Assembly: GCF_011758805.1 (NCBI RefSeq)
Contig: NZ_JAANOW010000001.1
Coordinates: forward strand, 2,728,001-2,792,000
From: Mycolicibacterium fluoranthenivorans
GTDB lineage: Bacteria > Actinomycetota > Actinomycetes > Mycobacteriales > Mycobacteriaceae
Direction: 5' to 3'
Length of the DNA stretch: 64,000 nt
The translations under genes and the position numbers were made by a program. The notes below the pieces were generated by a model. That model had not been told where the DNA came from. It saw only the letters and a program-made list of their open reading frames with translations, and did no database searches. Of the stretch, positions 1 through 7,520 are shown in pieces; position 1 is the first letter of the stretch, and each line of letters begins with the position of its first letter.

Positions 1-273
1 GATCGGTGCCTTCCACGGTCCGCCGGTGGCCCGCCAGCGCGGCGAGCCGTTCCAGGTCCAGCCCGGCGGCACGTCCGTGGGAACGACATCGTGCACGGTG
101 ACGTCGGCGGCGAAATCGTCGAACTGCACGTGCAGGGTGTCACCCAGATTGCCGATCGGGGTGATCGGAGCGGCGGCCGGCGGTGCGGCCGGGGCCGCAG
201 GAGCCAGCCCCACGGCCATCACCGCCGTCAAACCAGCAAGCACTACCGACATCATCCGAAGCATGTCTGGCAT
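1..273 (-). CDS. Exported protein, N-terminal part only (Rv2668-like)
   Basis: The reading frame starts at ATG 273 and runs off the left edge of the window, so only the first 91 residues are visible. It opens with a hydrophobic signal peptide (about residues 5-30, ending in an Ala/Pro-rich stretch) followed by a beta-type segment containing IGNLGDTLHVQF. This is the layout of small secreted mycobacterial immunoglobulin-like proteins (DUF1942/MPT63-type), but the family call is tentative. Its position beside clpC2 matches the M. tuberculosis order Rv2667 (clpC2)-Rv2668 (exported protein), with one gene inserted between. Function unknown; probably cell-envelope or secreted. Confidence 0.6.
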   Translation of the reverse strand, partial: MPDMLRMMSVVLAGLTAVMAVGLAPAAPAAPPAAAPITPIGNLGDTLHVQFDDFAADVTVHDVVPTDVPPGWTWNGSPRWRATGGPWKAPI

Positions 274-304
274 CTTGGCACATGGTTTGCCGCGCGTCGG
301 AGCT

Positions 305-730
305 TTACTCCACCCAGGGGCCGTGGCCGCCGATCGAGTCGATGCGGATCCGGGTCAGGAAACCTTCGGGGGAGTTGGGCGGGGGGAAGTGTTCGTCGGA
401 GCCCAGCAGTGCGATGGCCAGGTCCTTGAGCAGTTCCGGCGCCCCGCCCTCGACGATCCGCGCGCTTCCGCTCACGGACAGGTACTCGCGCTGCTGCCCG
501 GGTTTGGGCGAGGCCAGGATGGTGACCGCGACGTTCGGCTCCCGGCGCACGTTACGCACCTTCTTGTAGCTGTCGGACAGGTGCGCGGCCACCAGTTCGT
601 CACCGTCGGGAGTGGACTGAACGGCCACCCAGACCACCGATACCTGCGGACTGCCGTCGGGGTTGATGGTGACGAGCGTGGCGTCGGCGCCCGCTCCGAT
701 CAGGGCACGTGCCGCGTCGTTGAGTGTCAT
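305..730 (-). CDS. PPOX-class F420-dependent oxidoreductase family protein
   Basis: A 141-residue protein with the split-barrel flavin/deazaflavin-binding fold. It shows an N-terminal ATLVTINPDGSPQVSVVW strand pair, then a strand after YKKVRNVRREPNVAVTI, and a GSARIVEGG strand typical of pyridoxamine-phosphate-oxidase-like F420 enzymes. Family members reduce small substrates with F420H2 or bind F420, heme or biliverdin; the substrate here cannot be told. The length is normal for single-domain members. It lies 8 bases downstream of clpC2 on the same strand and is probably cotranscribed with it. The start ATG 730 is preceded by a purine-rich AGAAGAT sequence. Confidence 0.8.
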   Translation of the reverse strand: MTLNDAARALIGAGADATLVTINPDGSPQVSVVWVAVQSTPDGDELVAAHLSDSYKKVRNVRREPNVAVTILASPKPGQQREYLSVSGSARIVEGGAPELLKDLAIALLGSDEHFPPPNSPEGFLTRIRIDSIGGHGPWVE

Positions 731-738
731 GGCATCTT

Positions 739-1458
739 CTACTCCGTGGTGGCCTGATTCATTCCCGGTAGTGCGGAAAGCAACGCGACCACATCGGTCT
801 CGGCGCGGACCTTGTCGATGCCGGCGCTGTGCAGGGGACCGGTGCCGTCTTCGGATTCCAGCACTGCCAGCAGCAGGTGCTCGGTCCCGATGTAGTTGTG
901 GCCCAGCCGAAGTGCCTCGCGGAAGGTCAGTTCCAGGACTTTCTTAGCGGGACCGCTGAACGGGACCAGATCGAGTTTCTCGCCGGTGTCGGGTGGCAAC
1001 TGCACCGCATCGCGGATCGTGGCGGCGTCGATGCCCTGGGCTTTGACGGCGGCGACACCCAGCGATCCCTCATCGGCGAGCAGCCCGAGGATGAGGTGCT
1101 CGGGGGTGATCTCGGTGTTGCCGGCGTCGCGGGCGGCATCCTGGGCGGCGACGACGGCGGCGCGGGCCCGCGGGGTGAATCGGGCGAAGCCCTCATTGGG
1201 GTCGATGGTGTCGCCCTTGGGGACGAAGCGCTTCTGTGCGGCCTGTTTGGTGACGCCCATTCGGGCGCCGATGTCGGTCCAGGAGGCGCCGGACCGGCGG
1301 GCCTGATCGACGAAGTGGCCGATGAGGTGATCAGCCACTTCGCCGAGATGTTCGGCGGCCAGCATGGCGTCGGCGAGTTGATCGAGTGCGTCGCCGTGGA
1401 CCGACTTGATGGCGCGGATGAGGGTGTCGAGGCTGACGGATGAGGTGGTGTCGCTCAT
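739..1458 (-). CDS. clpC2: ClpC2: ClpC1 N-domain-like protein with HTH head
   Basis: 239 residues. The first ~75 contain a helix-turn-helix-like segment (GASWTDIGARMGVTKQAAQKR, read across residues 56-76). Residues ~90-235 are a double Clp N-terminal repeat, with the ClpC signatures FTPRARAAVVAAQDAA and LRLGHNYIGTEHLLLAVLE. There is no ATPase domain, so it is not a Clp unfoldase. Length and architecture match M. tuberculosis ClpC2 (Rv2667, 252 aa), which is reported to bind cyclomarin-type compounds that otherwise poison ClpC1. The ATG has no Shine-Dalgarno sequence but sits seven bases after a -10 hexamer flanked by palindromes (see 1461-1505), suggesting a leaderless, probably self-regulated gene. 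Neighbours: SRPBCC gene upstream, PPOX gene downstream. Confidence 0.93.
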   Translation of the reverse strand: MSDTTSSVSLDTLIRAIKSVHGDALDQLADAMLAAEHLGEVADHLIGHFVDQARRSGASWTDIGARMGVTKQAAQKRFVPKGDTIDPNEGFARFTPRARAAVVAAQDAARDAGNTEITPEHLILGLLADEGSLGVAAVKAQGIDAATIRDAVQLPPDTGEKLDLVPFSGPAKKVLELTFREALRLGHNYIGTEHLLLAVLESEDGTGPLHSAGIDKVRAETDVVALLSALPGMNQATTE

Positions 1459-1460
1459 GC

Positions 1461-1505
1461 GTCAACCGTAGGTTGACTCCCGTGGATCGTCAACTGACGG
1501 TTGAC
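1461..1505 (-). promoter_or_regulatory. clpC2 promoter with two 17-bp operators
   Basis: Two 17-bp dyads of identical design, GTCAACY-N3-RGTTGAC, lie at 1461-1477 and 1489-1505, 28 bp apart. On the minus strand the distal dyad ends in TTGACG (1493-1488). This is 17 bp from TACGGT (1470-1465), which lies inside the proximal dyad and six bases before the clpC2 ATG. That is a textbook -35/17/-10 promoter giving a leaderless transcript, with each box covered by one operator. The likely binder is ClpC2's own HTH head or a nearby regulator (inference). Confidence 0.8.
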
Positions 1506-1978
1506 GATTTCGGGTAGCCGCGTCGGACGGCGCGTTCCAGGATGCCCAGGGTGGCGCGCAGCGCGCTCTCCGAGATCACCGGAAAGATGCCGGCCTCACG
1601 CCATTTCGGGTCGATCTGTGACCAGTCGTAGAACGACGTGACGACCGTGCCGTCGGCGCCGGGCTCCAGGCGGTAGCCGTACACATGGCCGATCTGCGGT
1701 TTGAGCTGGCCCAGAATGGTCCAGGCGATCAGTCGGTCCTGCTCGAACTCGGTGATGCGGACGGTGACGTCGTAGCGGCCCAAGGGGAAATCGTTGAGTG
1801 ACTCGCGATCCATGTGCACCGTGAAGCTGTCGTCGACCGCCGTGACCCGCTCGCCGTCGGCGTCCTGCAGCATCCCGGACGAGTCGATCGCCACGTGACC
1901 CTGCGGATCGGTTAGCACCGCGAAGATCGCGGCAGCGGGCTCGGCGATGGTGCGACTCACTTCGATGCGTTCTGTCAT
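1490..1978 (-). CDS. SRPBCC / polyketide-cyclase-like lipid-binding protein
   Basis: 162 residues beginning with the typical START-like entry strand (IEVSRTIAEPAAAIFAVLTDP) and ending with a long C-terminal helix (ESALRATLGILERAVRRG). This is the helix-grip fold of the SRPBCC superfamily, which binds hydrophobic ligands or acts in immunity, cyclase or stress roles. The ligand is unknown. Its stop codon lies inside the clpC2 operator region, so readthrough from this gene could also transcribe clpC2. It starts at ATG 1978, close to the divergent membrane protein gene at 2028. Confidence 0.75.
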   Translation of the reverse strand: MTERIEVSRTIAEPAAAIFAVLTDPQGHVAIDSSGMLQDADGERVTAVDDSFTVHMDRESLNDFPLGRYDVTVRITEFEQDRLIAWTILGQLKPQIGHVYGYRLEPGADGTVVTSFYDWSQIDPKWREAGIFPVISESALRATLGILERAVRRGYPKSSTVS

Positions 1979-2027
1979 GGCTGCAGTCTGGCACCCGGCC
2001 CGCTCTTTTCGGGCCTACTGTGGAGGC

Positions 2028-2213
2028 GTGCGTTATCTGGTGATCGGTATCGGCGTGGTGCTGGCGTTCTTCGGAACGGTGTGGGCCCTGCAGGGCTTCG
2101 GCGCGTTGCAGGGCAGTCCGATGAGCAACACGACCACGTGGTCGATCATTGGTCCCATCACGGCTCTGATCGGGGTGGGCATCGCGGTCTACGCGTTCCG
2201 ATTGCGTCGTTAG
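2028..2213 (+). CDS. Small two-helix membrane protein
   Basis: A 61-residue protein starting at GTG 2028 behind a good TGGAGG ribosome site at 2021-2026; an upstream ATG at 1947 lacks one and would overlap the divergent SRPBCC gene. Two hydrophobic segments, about residues 2-20 and 40-57, are separated by a short polar loop, and the tail RLRR is positively charged (cytoplasmic by the positive-inside rule). No enzymatic motif. Conserved-looking small mycobacterial membrane protein of unknown function. Its stop overlaps the convergent gene at 2210 by four bases. Confidence 0.6.
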   Translation: MRYLVIGIGVVLAFFGTVWALQGFGALQGSPMSNTTTWSIIGPITALIGVGIAVYAFRLRR

Positions 2214-2689
2214 CGTCTGGCCAGCGCGCTCTCGATTTCGCGCACCCGGGTGGCGTCCACGCCCCACGGGTGCGCTACACCGACGCGGCGATCAAGGTCC
2301 CACAGCACGCATTGCTCGCCCGGTTCGGCGACCAGCGACCACGCAATGACGGTGCGGCGCAGTTGTTCTGACATCGAGTCGCCGCCGGCGGGTCCGTCCC
2401 CGTCCGGGTGATGGTGCAGGAAGCGGCCATAGGCCCGGTCGCAGAACGTCGCGTAGCGGGCGGTGCAGAGGATGAGCCCGTGCCAGGCTTCGTCGACCGC
2501 GTGTGACGGCATACCGATCACCTGGCCGTCGCGCAGCGCGGCGCCACAACACCTGAGCCATTGCCGCAGTCCGGTCTCGACCAGTTCCCGCGGCTGCCAC
2601 GGACACGTTTTGAACACGGCGTCGGGCAGGGACAACTCGGCCACTGCCGCACTGGTGTGCCCGAGGTGAGGTGGGCGCCGCTTCCGCAC
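2210..2689 (-). CDS. Glycine-rich-domain-like (GRDP-type) protein
   Basis: From GTG 2689 the product is 159 residues; the frame stays open upstream to ATG 2809, so the start is uncertain. The recognisable block is VDEAWHGLILCTARYATFC followed by a His-rich HHHP. This resembles the conserved VDxxWHxHIL...HHHP motif of glycine-rich-domain-containing proteins (PF07173-like), whose biochemical role is poorly known; the conserved histidines suggest metal binding. The C-terminal WGVDATRVREIESALAR forms a terminal helix. No operon partner on the same strand nearby. Confidence 0.55.
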   Translation of the reverse strand: MRKRRPPHLGHTSAAVAELSLPDAVFKTCPWQPRELVETGLRQWLRCCGAALRDGQVIGMPSHAVDEAWHGLILCTARYATFCDRAYGRFLHHHPDGDGPAGGDSMSEQLRRTVIAWSLVAEPGEQCVLWDLDRRVGVAHPWGVDATRVREIESALARR

Positions 2690-2798
2690 GGTCTCACGAT
2701 AGTGCTCACACCGTGTGCCGGGCCGTCGTGAAGAAATGGTGACACCGTGGTGAATCGATTGCTGCGTCTGGGCAATATCGGGCTGAGACTGTGCACAA

Positions 2799-3071
2799 AT
2801 GCTGAACACCGCCGCGCATGCCCTGCAGCCGGTTGCCGCCCACCGCGGTGACGTGCGCCAGGCCGAGTATTACGTGGATTTGCTCGATGAGTTGCGGGCG
2901 GCGGTCACCGAGGATCTCGCGCATCAGCGGGCCTCGCTGGCCAAACGAGAACTCAACGGCGTCGAGTTCGGCGTGAGCCGGCTCCAGCGGGCCATCAAGA
3001 TGAAGGAGGCCGAGCTGGCGACGCTCAATCGGCTGGCCGACGCGATCGGTTCGAGGTTTCCGATGGTCTAG
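2799..3071 (+). CDS. Small helical protein, unknown
   Basis: 90 residues, almost entirely predicted helix with heptad-like spacing (residues ~18-85, e.g. RQAEYYVDLLDELRAAVTED and SRLQRAIKMKEAELATLNRL), so probably a short coiled coil. There is no signal peptide or membrane segment and no recognised domain. It is divergent from the gene ending at 2210. The start ATG 2799 lacks a strong ribosome site. Codon use looks like the host chromosome, supporting a real gene, but function is unknown. Confidence 0.55.
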   Translation: MLNTAAHALQPVAAHRGDVRQAEYYVDLLDELRAAVTEDLAHQRASLAKRELNGVEFGVSRLQRAIKMKEAELATLNRLADAIGSRFPMV

Positions 3072-3103
3072 AGACCGTCGGAGTTCATTCGTTCGCTTCG
3101 AGA

Positions 3104-3403
3104 TCAGGCGATGGCGCGGTCGTCGGTGCGTGCATGTCGCACGGTCCAGCCGGCTGAACGCAGGCGGTGGCTCAGGCGTTTCGATTCTCGCCGCACATCG
3201 CCTGCGTGGCCCAGGCTGGTGGGTTGGACGCTGATGGTGAACGGCCAGTACTCGAGGGCGTCGAAATGCGCCACCGCAAAGACTGTCCGGTGCTCGAGCC
3301 ACAGGCTCGCAATGTGGCCCAACGGGCGCGGTTGGCCGGGGGCGAGGGCAGACACCAGCGCAGCCAGCGACGCGGGGCCGCTCACCTCGAGGAGATCTGT
3401 CAT
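3104..3403 (-). CDS. Small hypothetical protein
   Basis: 99 residues from ATG 3403, preceded by a GGGAAGATGAG-like ribosome site. The middle contains VFAVAHFDALEYWPFTISVQP, suggesting an alpha/beta core, and the C-terminus is strongly basic (RRESKRLSHRLRSAGWTVRHARTDDR). No known motif is recognised. A longer open frame continues upstream to 3694 but overlaps the Thr/Pro-rich gene at 3492-3896 and has unlikely composition, so the shorter start is preferred. Confidence 0.45.
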   Translation of the reverse strand: MTDLLEVSGPASLAALVSALAPGQPRPLGHIASLWLEHRTVFAVAHFDALEYWPFTISVQPTSLGHAGDVRRESKRLSHRLRSAGWTVRHARTDDRAIA

Positions 3404-3491
3404 GGGCTCATCTTCCCGCGAACAAGCATGCGGCCTCAACCGGTTTTCGTTCTGCGATGCGCGCAGCCGTGCTGGAACCTTGGTCGGGTGC

Positions 3492-3896
3492 TCAGGAATG
3501 GACCTGCCCGGGCATGTAAGTGGGCTTCTCCGGGGGTTTGACATGTCTACTTTGCGTCGGGTGCGGAGTGGTGGTCGACGGGGTGGTCGTCGCTGGCTCC
3601 TGGGAGGTCGGTGTCCACGGAGCCTCTGATGTCCAGGGCTCTTCGATTGCCGACGGTTCGGTCGTCGTCGGTGCCACCGTGGTGGCGGGTTCAACGGTGG
3701 TCACGGGTGCTTCGGTAGTCGATGGCGAGAGTGTGGTGGATGTCGGCTCCGTTGTTTTCGGAACGTACGGCGGGGTGCTGGGTGAGTGGAGGAGGACCAG
3801 CGCCACACCTCCCGCGACGACCGCGGCCGCTGCCGCGACCATCAGCCCACGAGCAGATACATGCCATTTCAGCCAGTGACTCACGTTCCGAAGCAC
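3492..3896 (-). CDS. Membrane-anchored Thr/Pro-rich surface protein
   Basis: 134 residues: a short cytoplasmic N-terminus (about 18 aa), one transmembrane helix (about residues 18-37, MVAAAAAVVAGGVALVLL), then roughly 95 residues very rich in Thr, Pro, Ser and Glu. This is a single-pass anchor with an extended, probably O-mannosylated extracellular stalk. The low complexity also opens a long antisense frame, which I regard as a shadow. Function unknown; low-complexity tails of this sort evolve fast. Confidence 0.55.
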   Translation of the reverse strand: MLRNVSHWLKWHVSARGLMVAAAAAVVAGGVALVLLHSPSTPPYVPKTTEPTSTTLSPSTTEAPVTTVEPATTVAPTTTEPSAIEEPWTSEAPWTPTSQEPATTTPSTTTPHPTQSRHVKPPEKPTYMPGQVHS

Positions 3897-3998
3897 GGGC
3901 CTGAACTCTACTTCGTCGCCGTGTTAATTGACTGGGTAGACGATTGCGACTCGGCCACCGTTTTTGGGCTTCAGTGGCCACCCGTATGAGCGGTCGAT

Positions 3999-4241
3999 CT
4001 ATCTGCGCAGCGTGCGAATGAGGGCGACCACCAGGCCGGCAATCATGACCGCCCCGCTTGCCAGCCAGAGGAGAAACGCGGCGAATCCGACTATCTCGCG
4101 AACGGGGTCTTCGCGATCAAAGAAGAACTGCATGACCAAGAACGAGAGCACTCCGACCACGGCGCTCGCTGCCGCCAGGAGCAGGAATCCCCGGGCGCCC
4201 CGTCGGGGGAGATGGGCCTGCGAGGGTGGCCGAGGGCTCAT
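3999..4241 (-). CDS. Small two-helix membrane protein
   Basis: 80 residues: a basic N-terminal 16 residues, then two hydrophobic helices (about 17-38, FLLLAAASAVVGVLSFLVMQ; and about 50-73, IVGFAAFLLWLASGAVMIAG), then RTLRR. Both ends are positively charged and therefore probably cytoplasmic. No domain recognised. This is the last chromosomal gene before the left junction of the integrated element. Confidence 0.5.
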   Translation of the reverse strand: MSPRPPSQAHLPRRGARGFLLLAAASAVVGVLSFLVMQFFFDREDPVREIVGFAAFLLWLASGAVMIAGLVVALIRTLRR

Positions 4242-4699
4242 CGCCGGTGGGCCAGGGGCCGGGACTGGTTCCTCACTAGTCCCATCCCAATAGCGTTGAC
4301 CAACAGTGCCTGTCGGGTCTGGGTACCAACCAGGCGTAGGTGGCTATGTGCCCACATGTGCTGAGGCTACGGGATCGGATGGTTTGTGCGGAGTGGCAGC
4401 TGAGGCCTCACCGCGGTTGGATCCCGTGATCCAACCGCCGGATCGGTATCGTGAAAACTTGCCCGGTCTTAGCTCACAGGCTTGACTTAGTGGGTCTAGA
4501 GACAGTGTCTGACATGCGGAGACACGTGGTGCGCGATACTGGGATTGAAGATGTATCAGACCGGTGATCCGAGTAACCATCTGAACTGCATCAACAGGCA
4601 TCTGACCAGTTGATACGTCAGACAGTATCACGTGACAGCAATGACCACTAGAGGCACAGTCAGACATGCTAGTTGTATGAAAGTTGTATGGTTTGATTC
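4242..4699. other. Intergenic junction region
   Basis: 458 bases without a convincing gene. The left part (to 4524) is chromosome that originally followed the 3' end of tRNA-Val(GAC). 4525-4549 is the att core. The rest is element DNA holding the integrase promoter region and arm-type repeats (4671-4690). A 107-codon minus-strand frame here looks like chance. Confidence 0.6.
4525..4549. repeat. Left attachment site core (att)
   Basis: A 25-bp sequence identical to 21781-21805, covering the T-arm, acceptor 3' strand and CCA of tRNA-Val(GAC). Matching stops immediately on both sides (a/t and g/c differences). It is only a tRNA fragment, not a functional gene; it marks the former 3' flank of the tRNA. 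Confidence 0.92.
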
Positions 4700-4708
4700 A
4701 TGCAACAT
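4671..4708. promoter_or_regulatory. Integrase arm-type sites, left
   Basis: Two direct copies of AGTTGTATG start 11 bp apart (4671 and 4682), and an inverted related site CATGCAACAT lies at 4699-4708 over the int start codon. The paired unit is repeated with 18 of 20 matches at 21716-21735 near the other end. Paired 11-bp-spaced repeats on both sides of the core are what arm-type integrase sites look like in L5-type systems. Their overlap with the int start suggests autoregulation. Confidence 0.65.
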
Positions 4709-5929
4709 CGCAAGTTTGGCCGCATCAGAAAGTGCCAGCCGAGCGGTCGCTACCAGGCCGCATACACCGCGCCGGATGGTCGCCTCTACAAAGCCGAACG
4801 TACCTTCGCAGCGCGCGAGGACGCCGAGGGCTGGTTGACCGACCGTCGCCGCGAGATTGACCGCGAGCTGTGGAGCCCACCCGCGACGACCGAACAGAAA
4901 AAGACCGCCAAGCAAAAGAGCGTGAAGTTCGGCGACTACGCGGAGAAGTGGCTAGAGACTCGCACGGTGAAGGGTAGACCGCTGCGACGCCGGTCGCGCG
5001 AGGGGTACGAGGACCTGTTAGGGGCTCACGTCTACCCGACGTTCAAGAACAAAGCTGTCCGCGACATCACCATGGAGTCCGTAGACCGCTGGTATGCGAA
5101 GCTCGCGCCGAATGCGCCCACGACGCGCGCCCGGACATACAGCTTGTTCAAATCCATCATGGAGACTGCGCGTAAGCGTGACCGGTTGATCGAGGTCAAC
5201 CCGTGCGAGATCGTCGGTGGCGGCAGTACTGAGCGTAAGAGCAAGACTCGGCCGGCCACGTACGCAGAGATCGACACCATTGTCTCTGAGATGCCCGAAC
5301 ACCTGTCAGCCATGGTTGTGTTGGCGACGTGGTGCGCGATGAGGGACGGCGAATTGATCGAGTTGCGACGCAGCGACATCAACATCTTTGACCGGGTGGA
5401 GCGTGGCGAGGACGGCAGCGAGACGAAAGTCCGCGAGGGGGTTATCCACATACGTCGAGGGGCGACCCGGGTGAAAGGTGGCTGGGAAATTGGGCCGCCG
5501 AAGAGTGAGGCGGGCATCCGTGATGTGACGATCCCGCCGCACGTGCTGCCCGCGATTGAAGCGCACCTTGCGTCAGAGTACGTTGGCGCCGCGAAGGATT
5601 CGTTGTTGTTCCCTCCGCAGCGGGGCGAAACTGATGTGGATGGCAACCCGGTGCGGCTGCAACCGTCGACCCTGTATCGGCATTACTACAAGGCTCGGTC
5701 GGCCGCCAAGCGGCCTGATCTGCGGTTCCATGATCTGCGGCACACAGGGGCGACCTTGTACGCGCAGACGGGAGCGACTCTCGCAGAGTTGATGGACCGC
5801 GTCGGGCATTCGACACCGGCCGCCGCGATGCGTTATCAGCACGCCGCACAGGGGAGGGATGCGAAGCTGGCGGCCGCAATGTCGCAGCTTGTGCACATTC
5901 CCGACCGACCGGGGCGAGAGGCGAGATAG
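4700..5929 (+). CDS. int: Tyrosine recombinase (phage integrase)
   Basis: 409 residues, normal for actinophage integrases. Residues 1-60 form an arm-binding domain; ~75-170 is the core-binding SAM-like domain (FGDYAEKWLETRTVKGR); 180-395 is the catalytic domain. The catalytic set is visible: R215 (MRDGEL), K268, H344-x-x-R347 (FHDLRHTG), H370 (GHSTP) and the nucleophile Y379 (MRYQHA). It catalyses site-specific recombination between attP and the tRNA-Val attB. It is the outermost left gene, transcribed into the element. No Shine-Dalgarno is evident; TATGGT seven bases before the ATG fits a leaderless start. Confidence 0.95.
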   Translation: MQHRKFGRIRKCQPSGRYQAAYTAPDGRLYKAERTFAAREDAEGWLTDRRREIDRELWSPPATTEQKKTAKQKSVKFGDYAEKWLETRTVKGRPLRRRSREGYEDLLGAHVYPTFKNKAVRDITMESVDRWYAKLAPNAPTTRARTYSLFKSIMETARKRDRLIEVNPCEIVGGGSTERKSKTRPATYAEIDTIVSEMPEHLSAMVVLATWCAMRDGELIELRRSDINIFDRVERGEDGSETKVREGVIHIRRGATRVKGGWEIGPPKSEAGIRDVTIPPHVLPAIEAHLASEYVGAAKDSLLFPPQRGETDVDGNPVRLQPSTLYRHYYKARSAAKRPDLRFHDLRHTGATLYAQTGATLAELMDRVGHSTPAAAMRYQHAAQGRDAKLAAAMSQLVHIPDRPGREAR

Positions 5930-6277
5930 GTCTCATAAGGACATCTCGAACCTCGGTAAGTTTTCCTAAGAACATCCTGTGCGTATCGGATCGGTCTTTA
6001 TGGTTCTCTCAGTTTTGAGTGATGAGGATTTGCAACACTTTTCGAGTCAGTAGCGGGACGTAACCGGCCGCCAACGGAGTCCCGATCTGCGGCTATCGCC
6101 CTATGAGTGCCACAATCGGCGCGGTGCACGGTGATGCGCTGTGTCATCACTTGGCCTCTTCTAGCGCGGATCGCTTCGCGCGCAATGCAACTCGTGGGCT
6201 CCGGCACTGCGAAAACCCCGTGGTCCAATGGAATCGCACGGCGGGACATGCCGCCTCAAGTCCACTAGGAGCAACCC
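5930..6277. other. Gap between integrase and excisionase genes
   Basis: 348 bases. Frames here (for example minus 5998-6249) have no ribosome site and unlikely composition. I see no hairpin terminator. It probably holds the promoter of the rightward early genes, since the next gene has its own AGGAG ribosome site at 6267-6271. Nothing else recognised. Confidence 0.4.
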
Positions 6278-6469
6278 ATGGCAGTAAAAGTTATCGGTCG
6301 GGATCTGATCACGATTCGCCAAGCGGCCGAACAGCTGCAGACCTCGGAACGTACGATCCGCCGCTATCTGTCCGCCGGCCTGATCACGGGTGTTCGCTTG
6401 GGGCCACGCCTTATTCGCATTCATGCGGACTCCGTTGGGAAGCTAACCCAACCGGTCGGCGCCCGCTGA
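6278..6469 (+). CDS. AlpA/MerR-like excisionase (recombination directionality factor)
   Basis: 63 residues consisting of one winged helix-turn-helix: DLITIRQAAEQLQTSERTIR (first helix and turn), then RYLSAGLITGVRLGPRLIR, ending in a basic strand. This is the excisionase-family/AlpA fold that bends att DNA and directs the integrase to excision, and may also regulate transcription. It has a strong AGGAG site 7 bases before ATG 6278. In satellites and small prophages such a gene typically follows int and switches the element to excision, which fits here. DNA target not determined. Confidence 0.85.
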   Translation: MAVKVIGRDLITIRQAAEQLQTSERTIRRYLSAGLITGVRLGPRLIRIHADSVGKLTQPVGAR

Positions 6470-6481
6470 GCGGCGCGCCCA

Positions 6482-7243
6482 GTGCATAAGAAACCCGCCG
6501 AGATTGACCGCACCCCCCACAACATCGATGCAGTTTTAGCCCCGCAGCTCGAGCCTGACCCGTGGGACGACGGCGGCGAGCGGAGCGAGGACACCGGGAC
6601 CGCCGGAAAACTCACGTGGGGACCTGGCGCCGATGGGCACTTCGCCACGGCGCACGCGGCCGGCGCAGCGCTACGTGAGCAACGTCGACAGAGGCGGGGC
6701 CTATCCTCTCCTACGGTCGAAGGGGATAGGAAGCCGTGGTTCGATCCCACCGGCGAGTTCGACTTCGACTCCACCGTAGAGGCGATCCGCAACGGCCGGA
6801 CGGTCGATTATTGGGACCTTCTGGCCGTTGTGAAAATCGTGACTAATGGACCAGTTAAACGCCGGGTTGTCGATTTCGATGAATGGCGGGAGATACCGGG
6901 ATATCCAGGTTACGTCATGCATTCCATTTCGCGCGAGGTGTGGCGCCCACCACGCGAAGTTACATTGCCGAACGGCAATGTGCGTCAGTATCAGGGCAAG
7001 AAAGTGACCGCGCACAATGGCAGCTATTCTTTGACGGTCAACGGCGTGACTTCATCGCGTGGCATAGATGTGCTGTATCGCGAGACATTCCCAGAATGCG
7101 GGAAGAAGAAGCGGAAGAGGACGGCCGGCGAGTGGGACGACACGGTCAACTTGCGGACCGGCAAAACTCGGCTTGAGGGTACCGAGGGTGTGCCCGAGTG
7201 GCTGGACGGTGGTGCGTCGCACGCGGTGACCCGGCCGCAATAA
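6482..7243 (+). CDS. NUMOD4-like DNA-binding protein, no nuclease motif seen
   Basis: 253 residues from GTG 6482. Residues 1-110 are polar and of unknown fold. Residues ~128-205 contain FDEWREIPGYPGYVMHSISREVW, close to the NUMOD4 motif, which reads roughly WxxIPGyeGxYxVSxxGrV. The later VTAHNGSYSLTVNGV... segment matches the strand pair that follows it. NUMOD4 is the sequence-specific DNA-binding part of many HNH homing endonucleases, but the HNH residues are not present here. It may be a regulator or a degenerate homing endonuclease. It follows the excisionase by 12 bases and is probably cotranscribed with it. The ribosome site is weak. Confidence 0.55.
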   Translation: MHKKPAEIDRTPHNIDAVLAPQLEPDPWDDGGERSEDTGTAGKLTWGPGADGHFATAHAAGAALREQRRQRRGLSSPTVEGDRKPWFDPTGEFDFDSTVEAIRNGRTVDYWDLLAVVKIVTNGPVKRRVVDFDEWREIPGYPGYVMHSISREVWRPPREVTLPNGNVRQYQGKKVTAHNGSYSLTVNGVTSSRGIDVLYRETFPECGKKKRKRTAGEWDDTVNLRTGKTRLEGTEGVPEWLDGGASHAVTRPQ

Positions 7244-7343
7244 TCGCTGCTCAGCCTTTTCCCTTGGTCGCCGCCATAGGTAGGGGAACCAAATCATTCG
7301 GGCTTTTGGCAGGCCCTGTATCCGTAAGAAACGGAGTTGACTA

Positions 7344-7520
7344 ATGCTGTGCAAAAACGGCTTGCACTACCTCCGCGTATGTGCGGATTATATGGCCGGC
7401 GAATGCCGCCAATGCTGGACCGACAGGCAGGAACGCTATCGCGTGCGCCGTGCCGCTGCTCAATCGCTCTATCGCGACATCGAAGGTCGCGCCACCACAT
7501 TTAAGGAAAACAGCAAATGA
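7344..7520 (+). CDS. Small cysteine-containing protein (putative zinc ribbon)
   Basis: 58 residues, ATG 7344, with an ACGGAG site at 7331. Cysteines occur as LCKNGLH, RVCADY and GECRQCWTD, a CxNGLH...CxxC layout common in tiny phage zinc-binding proteins; the C-terminal half is basic and helical (RQERYRVRRAAAQSLYRD). It probably binds nucleic acid or protein; exact role unknown. Its stop overlaps the next start (ATGA at 7517-7520), indicating translational coupling within the early operon. Confidence 0.55.
   Translation: MLCKNGLHYLRVCADYMAGECRQCWTDRQERYRVRRAAAQSLYRDIEGRATTFKENSK

Noticed and set aside
3520..3879. Plus-strand Val/Gly-rich ORF
   Set aside because: Antisense shadow of the Thr/Pro-rich surface protein gene at 3492-3896.
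4525..4600. Second tRNA-Val gene at the left junction
   Set aside because: Only the last 25 bases match; no anticodon or D-arm follows, so it is an att copy, not a tRNA.
5998..6249. Minus-strand ORF that could be an immunity repressor
   Set aside because: No helix-turn-helix and no ribosome site; composition unlike the neighbours.
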